NCBI GenBank assembly: GCA_903927755.1
Contig: CAIYOD010000074.1
Span: 1 to 34,512 of the forward strand
Source: an uncultured Thermoleophilia bacterium
GTDB lineage: Bacteria > Actinomycetota > Thermoleophilia > UBA2241
DNA length: 34,512 nucleotides
Direction: 5' to 3'
Made by a program: the position numbers and the translations under genes. The notes under the pieces are model-generated. The model was given only the letters and a program-made list of their open reading frames with translations. It had not been told where the DNA came from and ran no database searches. Shown piece after piece: positions 27,679 through 34,512 of the stretch (its first letter is position 1; every line of letters begins with the position of its first letter).

Positions 27679-28764
27679 ATGCGCGCAGCAGGCCGGTTCG
27701 TCGTCGAGGCTCACGCCCATATCACCACTCTCTACAAGTCCAAGGGCGCGCCTCCCGGTGACTACTTCGGTGGTCTCACCAACAGCTTCTCGGAGGGCGA
27801 AGTAGAGTACTACGATAACTCGCCGCTGACGCTCTATGACATGGAGCAGTACGGCGTCAACATGTGCCTGCTGAAGCCCAGCCAGGTCGGCAACACCAAC
27901 GAGTCGCAGGCCGATCTGGTCCAGCGCTATCCGGACAAGTTCCGCGCCTTCTGCTCCGACATGAACCTGCGCATCAAGTGCTCTCGCGGCGAGGCCAAGT
28001 GGAACCTCGACGACGCCGCAGCCGAGGTCGAGGCGGCGCTCAAGACCGGCAAGTTCATCGGCATCGGCGAGTTCGTGCCGCGCGACATGGACGAGAAGAA
28101 GGTCTACACTTTCAAGGAGCGCCTCAACGAGTACCGCACCTTCTGCGAGCTTGCTCAGAAGTACGGTGTGTCCATCGACTTCCACGACTACACGTGGAAC
28201 TTCGAGTGGGACACCATGGCGCTGCTCACGCGCATCTCCATGGAGTACCCGGACGTGCCGATCATCTTCAACCATGGCGGGTTCTCCATCGGTGGATACA
28301 TCGAGGGCGCAGCTCTCGTCCGCAAGGCCTGCGCCGTCGCCGGTCGCGCCATCGGTCCGGGCGGCAGCAACATCTTCCTCGAGACAGGATCCTGGTGCCC
28401 CGAGTACTACAAGATCGCGCTCAAGGACCCCAACGTCGGCGTCAGCCAGCTCATCTGGGGCGGCGACTACGGTCACGTGCCGCAGTACATCGTCGGCAAC
28501 CCTGGCGGCGACCCGCCCACGTACTCCACGGCGATGAAGCGCTGGCCGCGGGTTCCCACGTATCAGCTCGACTGGTGGGGTTGGTCGCTGCACCAGGTCG
28601 ACGGGATCCGTGACTGGGTCAGTCAGGACGAGATCAACCTCATCCTCGGCGGCAACGCGGCCCGCATCTGGGACCTGCCAGTGCCGCACGAGCGCATGTT
28701 CATGAGCGGACGCCCGGACGTGTGGGGCATCCATTGGGAGCAGTCGGTCCGCGAGTCGAAGTGA
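27679..28764 (+). CDS. Amidohydrolase-2 family metal-dependent hydrolase or decarboxylase
   Basis: 361 residues with the metal-site pattern of the amidohydrolase-2 family (ACMSD-like TIM barrels). The HxH pair His12 and His14 is in EAHAH, with His169 in DFHDY, His199 in FNHGG and Asp263 in IWGGDYGH. The family includes decarboxylases and hydrolases of aromatic and cyclic acids; this enzyme is not assignable to a known substrate. An aromatic-rich C-terminus (YQLDWWGWSLHQVDG) is distinctive. The ATG at 27679 follows AGGAG closely; an in-frame ATG at 27658 is an alternative. It heads an operon with an ABC importer and lacks a signal peptide, so it probably acts on the imported compound in the cytoplasm. 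Confidence 0.85.
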   Translation: MRAAGRFVVEAHAHITTLYKSKGAPPGDYFGGLTNSFSEGEVEYYDNSPLTLYDMEQYGVNMCLLKPSQVGNTNESQADLVQRYPDKFRAFCSDMNLRIKCSRGEAKWNLDDAAAEVEAALKTGKFIGIGEFVPRDMDEKKVYTFKERLNEYRTFCELAQKYGVSIDFHDYTWNFEWDTMALLTRISMEYPDVPIIFNHGGFSIGGYIEGAALVRKACAVAGRAIGPGGSNIFLETGSWCPEYYKIALKDPNVGVSQLIWGGDYGHVPQYIVGNPGGDPPTYSTAMKRWPRVPTYQLDWWGWSLHQVDGIRDWVSQDEINLILGGNAARIWDLPVPHERMFMSGRPDVWGIHWEQSVRESK

Positions 28765-28819
28765 CGGCTGTTCGCGACAGATGCGGCCGGCCGGCGACCC
28801 TCGTGCATGGCGGTGTGGC

Positions 28820-29776
28820 GTGACCCGGTATCTCCTGCGCCGCCTGGGGCAGGCGCTGATAGTGCTGTTCCTGGTCACCTTCCTTGTCTTCGGGGTGATG
28901 CGCTGGCTGCCGGGCGACCCGATCCTCATGTATCTCAGCTCGGACAAGTACAAGATCACCAACCAGGCGGAGATCGATCGTATGCGGCACCAGTACGGAC
29001 TCGACAAGCCGATCCCGCTCCAGTACGCGGACTGGGTGAAGGGCGTCCTGACCGGCGACCTCGGCAAGTCGATCACCAAGGGCACCACAGTTAACGAGGA
29101 GCTTGCGACGGCCGTTCCGGTCACGCTCTATCTCGGCCTCGTCGCGTTCGTCCTCAGCCAGCTCGTCGGCATCCCGCTGGGCATCTATGCCGCGATTCGC
29201 CGAGGAACCTGGATCGACAGCACCATCCTGGTGGTGGCCAACCTCGGCGTCACGGCGCCGATCTTCTGGGTCGGGATCGTTCTCATCTATGTGTTCGGGG
29301 TCACCCTGGGCTGGCTGCCGGTCCAGGGCTACACCTCCCCCTTCGTCGACCCCGTGACCAGCATCCAGCAGTTGATCCTGCCGGCCTTCTGCCTGGCTCT
29401 CGGTCCGCTGTCCGGAGCCATTCGCCAGACGCGCTCCGCCATGCTCGAGGTCCTCCACCAGGACTACGTGCGCACCGCGTGGGCCAAGGGGCTCACCGAA
29501 CGCCGCGTGATCGGGCGGCACGTGGTGAAGAACGGCATCCTCCCGGTGGTCACCCTGGCCGGCATGGCCGTGCCGATGATCATCGGCGGCGCCGTGCTCG
29601 TCGAGGTCGTGTTCAACATCCCCGGCATGGGCCGCCTCGCCGTCAACGCCCTGTTCGCCAAGGATTACGCCATCGTCCAGGGGATCGTGCTCATCACCGC
29701 CATCACGGTCATCGTCGCGAACCTGCTGGTCGACCTTTCCTACGGCTACCTCGACCCGAGAGTGAGGGTCGTATGA
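28820..29776 (+). CDS. ABC transporter permease, dipeptide/oligopeptide type (DppB-like)
   Basis: Inner-membrane permease of 318 residues with six predicted helices. The first, near the N-terminus (QALIVLFLVTFLVFGVMRWLP), is followed by the DppB-type extracytoplasmic segment GDPILMYLSS and YGLDKPIPLQYADWVKGVL. The coupling-helix (EAA-type) region contains DYVRTAWAKGLTERRV with IGRHVVKNGILPV. The GTG at 28820 gives the usual N-terminus TRYLLRRLGQ; an ATG at 28781 would add 13 residues. It is 55 bases after the amidohydrolase stop and overlaps the next permease by four bases (ATGA). Confidence 0.9.
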   Translation: MTRYLLRRLGQALIVLFLVTFLVFGVMRWLPGDPILMYLSSDKYKITNQAEIDRMRHQYGLDKPIPLQYADWVKGVLTGDLGKSITKGTTVNEELATAVPVTLYLGLVAFVLSQLVGIPLGIYAAIRRGTWIDSTILVVANLGVTAPIFWVGIVLIYVFGVTLGWLPVQGYTSPFVDPVTSIQQLILPAFCLALGPLSGAIRQTRSAMLEVLHQDYVRTAWAKGLTERRVIGRHVVKNGILPVVTLAGMAVPMIIGGAVLVEVVFNIPGMGRLAVNALFAKDYAIVQGIVLITAITVIVANLLVDLSYGYLDPRVRVV

Positions 29777-30705
29777 GCGCGACCCCGGAGAGGATCCTGC
29801 CCAGTGGGGCAGTGTGCGCGACCGCGACGCCACCGCGCGTCAGCCCGCGCAGGGTCGCCGTGCAGGCGCTGCTGCGCCGCAAGCTGTTCATGGGCTGCGC
29901 CATCTTCGTCGTCCTGCTCGTGATCGTCGCCATCTTCGCGCCGTGGGTAGCTCCGTATCCGCCGAACCAGCTGGATCTGACCCTGCGGCTGGCGCCTCCG
30001 TCTCCCGAGCACTGGCTCGGTACCGACACCGTGGGGCGCGACACGCTCAGCCGCATCATCTACGGCTCGCGCGTGTCGCTGCTCGTCGGGATCGTGGCCG
30101 TGGCGTTCTCCACGCTGATCGGCGTCGTGCTCGGCACGCTGGCGGGGTACTTCGGCGGGTGGACAGAGGCGGTGATCATGCGCTGCATGGACGCACTCAT
30201 GACCATCCCCATGATCCTGTTCGCGCTCACGCTGGCGGCGCTTCTGGGTGGTGGGCTCACCGACGTCGTGGTGGCCATCGGTCTGAGCATGATCCCACCC
30301 TACGCGCGCCTGATGTGCGCCCAGACGCAATCCATCAAACAGAAGGACTTCGTCATCTCGCTGCGCAGCATGGGCGCCGGCAGCTGGCGGGTGATGGCCA
30401 GTCACGTCGTGCCCAACGGCTTCTCCCACGTGCTTGTCTTCATGACCATGCAGATCGGCGCCGCCATCCTCGCCGAGGCGGCGCTGAGCTTCCTCGGGAT
30501 CGGAGTGCCGCTCACCATCCCCACCTGGGGCTCCATGGTCGCCGACGGTTACCCCTACATCTTCACCGACCCGCTCCTTTCTATCGCTCCCGGCGTTGCC
30601 ATCATGGCCACCGTGTTCGCCTTCAACATGATCGGCGACAACCTGCGCGACGTGCTCGATCCCCGCCTGCGCGGCTCGCTGCTGTTTGCGGAGAAGCGCA
30701 CATGA
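29773..30705 (+). CDS. ABC transporter permease, dipeptide/oligopeptide type (DppC-like)
   Basis: Second permease, 310 residues. A cytoplasmic N-terminus of about 35 residues precedes the first helix (GCAIFVVLLVIVAIFAPWVA). The DppC hallmark HWLGTDTVGRDTLSRIIYGSR follows, and the coupling region FVISLRSMGAGSWRV lies before NGFSHVLVFMTMQIG. The ending LRDVLDPRLRG is typical of the family. It pairs with the preceding permease to form the membrane channel. Both ends overlap neighbours by four bases (ATGA), so the transporter genes are translationally coupled. Confidence 0.92.
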   Translation: MSATPERILPSGAVCATATPPRVSPRRVAVQALLRRKLFMGCAIFVVLLVIVAIFAPWVAPYPPNQLDLTLRLAPPSPEHWLGTDTVGRDTLSRIIYGSRVSLLVGIVAVAFSTLIGVVLGTLAGYFGGWTEAVIMRCMDALMTIPMILFALTLAALLGGGLTDVVVAIGLSMIPPYARLMCAQTQSIKQKDFVISLRSMGAGSWRVMASHVVPNGFSHVLVFMTMQIGAAILAEAALSFLGIGVPLTIPTWGSMVADGYPYIFTDPLLSIAPGVAIMATVFAFNMIGDNLRDVLDPRLRGSLLFAEKRT

Positions 30706-31684
30706 GCCGGCTGCTCGAGGTCCGCGACCTGAAGGTCGACTTCTACACACCCAATGGAACGGTGCGGGCTGTGGACGGCGTCTCCTACACGCTCGACGAG
30801 CGCGAGATCGTCGGTCTGGTCGGCGAGAGCGGCTGCGGCAAGTCCGCCAGCCAGCTTGCTGTGATGCAGCTCACCGAGTCGCCGGGCGTGATCGCCGGGG
30901 GAGAGGTGCTCTTCGAGGGCCACGATCTGCTTCGGTTCGCCAAGAACGGGCCCGAGATGCGCGCCGTACGTGGCGGCAAGATCGCGATGATCTTCCAGGA
31001 GCCGATGACGTCCCTCAACCCTGTGCTCACGGTCGGCGCGCAACTCGAAGAGGCGGTGCGCACCCACTGCCCCTTGTCCAAGAGCGAGGCGCAGGAGCGG
31101 GCCGTAGAGTTGCTCCGCCTCGTCGGCACGCCGAGCCCCGAGACGCGCGTCAAAGACTACCCGCATCAGTTCAGCGGCGGTATGTGCCAGCGCGTGATGA
31201 TCGCCATGGGGCTCAGCTGCAGCCCGCGGGTGCTGATCGCCGACGAGCCCACGACCGCCCTGGACGTGACGACGCAGGCCCAGGTCCTGCGCCTCATGCG
31301 CAACCTCGTCGAGGAGCTCGGCACAGCACTCGTCGTCGTCACCCACAATCTCGGCGTCGTGGCCCGCTACGTGCATCGCATCTACGTGATGTATGCGGGG
31401 CGGGTCGTCGAGTCGGGCACGACCAAGGACATCTTCGCGCACCCGCGTCACCCGTACACGCTCGGCCTGCTCAAGTCGGTGCCGCGCCTGGACGAGCGCC
31501 ACGGGTCGCGGCTCATCCCGATCGAGGGGCTCCCGCCGAACCTCATCGACATGCCGGGCACGTGCGCGTTTCTTCCCCGCTGCCCCAATGCGATCGACCG
31601 CTGCCGCGAGGAGTCGTGGCCGGAGCTCGAGTCTGTAGGCGGAGGTCACGACGTCCGCTGCTACGTGAACCTGGGGGAGGCGCG

Positions 31685-31688
<4 letters not shown>
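30702..31688 (+). CDS. ABC transporter ATP-binding protein (DppD-like)
   Basis: Nucleotide-binding subunit of 328 residues. Walker A GESGCGKS lies at 41-48, the Q-loop is in MIFQEPMTSLNPV, the signature is FSGGMCQRVMIAMGLS, Walker B is LIADEPTTALD and the switch His is in VVTHNLGVV. The C-terminal oligopeptide-transporter domain includes HPYTLGLLKSVP and the Cys-rich CAFLPRCPNAIDRC. It hydrolyses ATP with the next subunit to drive import. It overlaps both neighbours by four bases. Confidence 0.93.
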
Positions 31689-32698
<1,010 letters not shown>

Positions 32699-32745
32699 TT
32701 GCGCGTAGGCGACCAGAGGCGCGAAGGCGCCGGCATGCGTGATCC

Positions 32746-32761
32746 GGCCGCTCGCGCGGCC
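32746..32761 (+). other. Intergenic hairpin before the binding-protein gene
   Basis: GGCCGC (32746-32751) pairs with GCGGCC (32756-32761) around TCGC in the 120-base gap between the second ATPase and the binding-protein gene. No T tract follows. A processing or stabilising element that lets the binding protein be made in excess is plausible but unproven. Confidence 0.4.
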
Positions 32762-32818
32762 TGTTGCGAGAGAACGACAGTCATCCGTGGGGACAAGTGC
32801 GACAAGGAGGAAGTTTCG

Positions 32819-34402
32819 ATGCGCAACAAGTCAACAGTGGTGTGGATCGCCCTCGTGGTGCTCCTGGTCGCCGGTCTGGCGCTCGCGGGCTGTGGTAGCT
32901 CGTCGACGTCCAGCGATACTTCGGCGTCTCCGGCGAGCGGCACCCCCCAGAGCGGCGGCACCATGACCGTCAACTATGGGGAACCGGCGCAGAAGTTCGG
33001 CTTCCCGCTGATGGTCATGCAGGCTGACCAGTGGTACGAGCAGTTCTTCTTGGAGAGCATGTACAAGCTCACCGACACGCTCGGAGAGTACGAGCCGATG
33101 CTCGCCACCACCTGGGAGCAGGACCCGAAAGAGCCGTCGATGACCTTCCATCTGCGTGAGGGCGTGAAGTTCAGCGACGGTACCGATGTCAACGCCGATG
33201 CCGTGAAGTTCTGCTGGGACGCGATGCTGCAGGCGAAGTTGCCGACGTTCGCGCTCGTCAAGTCCGTCGAGGTCGTCGATCCCACGACCGTCAAAGTGAT
33301 GATGGCCCAGTGGGACAACACGTTCCCCGCCAACGTGGCTCGCGGAGATGCCGCCATCTACTCACCCACGGCGTTCAAGGAGATGGGTCCTGACAAGATG
33401 GCGACGAACCCGGTAGGCACGGGCCCGTTCGTTCTCGACACGTTCGTCGCCGGCCAGACCTTCACCGTCAAGAAGAACCCGGACTACTGGAACCCGGATA
33501 CGCCGTACATGGACGTCGTGGACGTCAAGAGCATCCCCGATCCCACGACCGCGCTGTCCTCCTACAAGGCAGGCGAGCTGCAGGCCATCAACAACATGGA
33601 CCCCGTCTCCGCCGACCAGCTCACCCAGCAAGGCGCCGCCACCATGCAGCAGATGGCTGGGCCGACGCTTGTGTTCTCGTTCAACTCCATGGACTCCAAG
33701 TCAATCTGGAGCGACCAGAACATGCGCCTTGCGCTCGAGTACGCCATCGACAAGGAGGGCATCTCCAAGGCCACGGGCCTGGGCTTCATGCCGCCGTCGT
33801 ACGAGATCGCCAAGGGTATCGGCGAGCTCACCGACCCCGGAACGACGCCGCACCTGTACGATCCGGAGAAGGCGAAGCAGCTCATGGCTGATGCCGGCCA
33901 CGCGAACGGGGTCAGCGTCAAGCTCACGTATGAAGCTGCGCGCGTCAACAAGGACATGGTGTCGGCGATCGTCGAGAACCTGAAGGCAGCCGGCATCAAC
34001 ATCGAGCTCAACGGCATGGATGGCGCTGCGTTCAACGCGCTCAGCTTCAAGCCCGCACCGGGGAACGACATCATGCTGGTCGCCACGCGTGGCGGCTTCC
34101 CCAACGTGCTGGTGGGCCTGAACGAGACGTACTCGGAGAACTCAATCTTCATGCCCGGCGTCCAGCGGCCGGACGGCTTCCAGGACATGCTGAGCAAGAC
34201 TCTCGCCATGCCCGACGTGGCCGACACCACGCCGGATGTCGTGAAGCTGAACCAGATGGCCTACGACTTCGAGATGGTGGTCCCCCTCTTCGTGCAGGAC
34301 TTCGTCTCGGCCAGCGATCCGGCCGTCGTCCACGACATGAACTGGTTCCAGGGGCAGATCCCGCAGCCGCGGTTCGACCTTGCCTGGCTGACACAGCAGT
34401 GA
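32819..34402 (+). CDS. ABC transporter substrate-binding lipoprotein (SBP family 5)
   Basis: A 527-residue extracytoplasmic solute-binding protein. The signal peptide ends in the lipobox LAGC, so Cys25 would be lipidated, and a Ser/Thr-rich linker follows. The mature domain has family 5 features: EPMLATTWEQDPKEPSMTFH, LREGVKFSDGTDVNADAVKF, NPVGTGPFVLD, KKNPDYWNPDTPYMD and MRLALEYAIDKEGI. AAGGAGG (32804-32810) supports the ATG; an upstream in-frame extension was rejected. The protein delivers the ligand to the two permeases. Family 5 proteins bind peptides, nickel, sugars, opines and other compounds, so the ligand is not settled. Confidence 0.94.
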   Translation: MRNKSTVVWIALVVLLVAGLALAGCGSSSTSSDTSASPASGTPQSGGTMTVNYGEPAQKFGFPLMVMQADQWYEQFFLESMYKLTDTLGEYEPMLATTWEQDPKEPSMTFHLREGVKFSDGTDVNADAVKFCWDAMLQAKLPTFALVKSVEVVDPTTVKVMMAQWDNTFPANVARGDAAIYSPTAFKEMGPDKMATNPVGTGPFVLDTFVAGQTFTVKKNPDYWNPDTPYMDVVDVKSIPDPTTALSSYKAGELQAINNMDPVSADQLTQQGAATMQQMAGPTLVFSFNSMDSKSIWSDQNMRLALEYAIDKEGISKATGLGFMPPSYEIAKGIGELTDPGTTPHLYDPEKAKQLMADAGHANGVSVKLTYEAARVNKDMVSAIVENLKAAGINIELNGMDGAAFNALSFKPAPGNDIMLVATRGGFPNVLVGLNETYSENSIFMPGVQRPDGFQDMLSKTLAMPDVADTTPDVVKLNQMAYDFEMVVPLFVQDFVSASDPAVVHDMNWFQGQIPQPRFDLAWLTQQ

Positions 34403-34425
34403 CGTGACCTCCGGTCACTGACATG

Positions 34426-34489
34426 CGAGGGGCGCTCGGCCGCCGCCTCCCCCCCGGCCGGCTCCCACGAAAGGGCCGGGCGCCCCTCG
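34426..34489 (+). terminator. Large hairpin after the binding-protein gene, possible operon terminator
   Basis: CGAGGGGCGC (34426-34435) is a perfect complement of GCGCCCCTCG (34480-34489), and an internal GGCCGG/CCGGCC pairing is possible within the 44-base loop. It starts 23 bases after the last stop codon. A T tract is lacking, so the call rests on position and stability. The rest of the window, to 34512, holds no recognised gene. Confidence 0.45.
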
Positions 34490-34512
34490 TACCTTCGGCG
34501 TCGCGCCGGATC

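Overview
The window is high-GC DNA with short or overlapping gene junctions, frequent GTG starts and the block clpC-radA-carD-PIN/TRAM-ispD-ispF. Together with ftsH-folE-folP-folB-folK and dusB-greA-lysS, this suggests an actinobacterial chromosome, probably an early-branching class such as Thermoleophilia. The taxon is inference from gene order, base composition and CarD. No 16S rRNA is present, and I see no phage genes, insertion sequences or CRISPR array. No stretch longer than about 225 bases lacks a gene or RNA.

Layout. Positions 46-1593 (minus) hold a small coiled-coil membrane protein and a secreted NlpC/P60 peptidoglycan hydrolase. At 1686-1762 lies an initiator tRNA-fMet with a strong terminator, followed by an AqpZ-type aquaporin. 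From 2798 to 16910 (plus) runs a long housekeeping array: a DsrE-like protein, tilS, hpt, ftsH, folate genes folE-P-B-K, NAD genes nadB-C, coaX, dusB, greA, lysS and a YhhN-like membrane protein. An MmpL-type transporter (minus, 16923-19070) diverges from clpC. Next come radA, carD, a PIN/TRAM membrane protein and the isoprenoid genes ispD-ispF (19295-26168). A convergent tatA follows.

The right-hand 8 kb (26734-34402) is an accessory metabolic module. An IclR-family regulator diverges from an amidohydrolase-2 family metalloenzyme. This is followed by a complete Dpp/Opp-type ABC importer: two permeases, two ATPases and a lipoprotein binding protein. The layout suggests regulated uptake of a small molecule followed by hydrolysis or decarboxylation. 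A perfect 17-bp palindrome lies in the divergent control region. The substrate cannot be read from the sequence.

Points most worth a second look: ispF has no ATG, GTG or TTG at the place its conserved N-terminus requires, but has an ACG at good Shine-Dalgarno spacing. radA contains an AT-rich island that reads as a sigma-70 promoter aimed at carD. The start of nadC carries a chain of GC palindromes. The IclR/hydrolase/transporter module is a candidate undescribed catabolic system.
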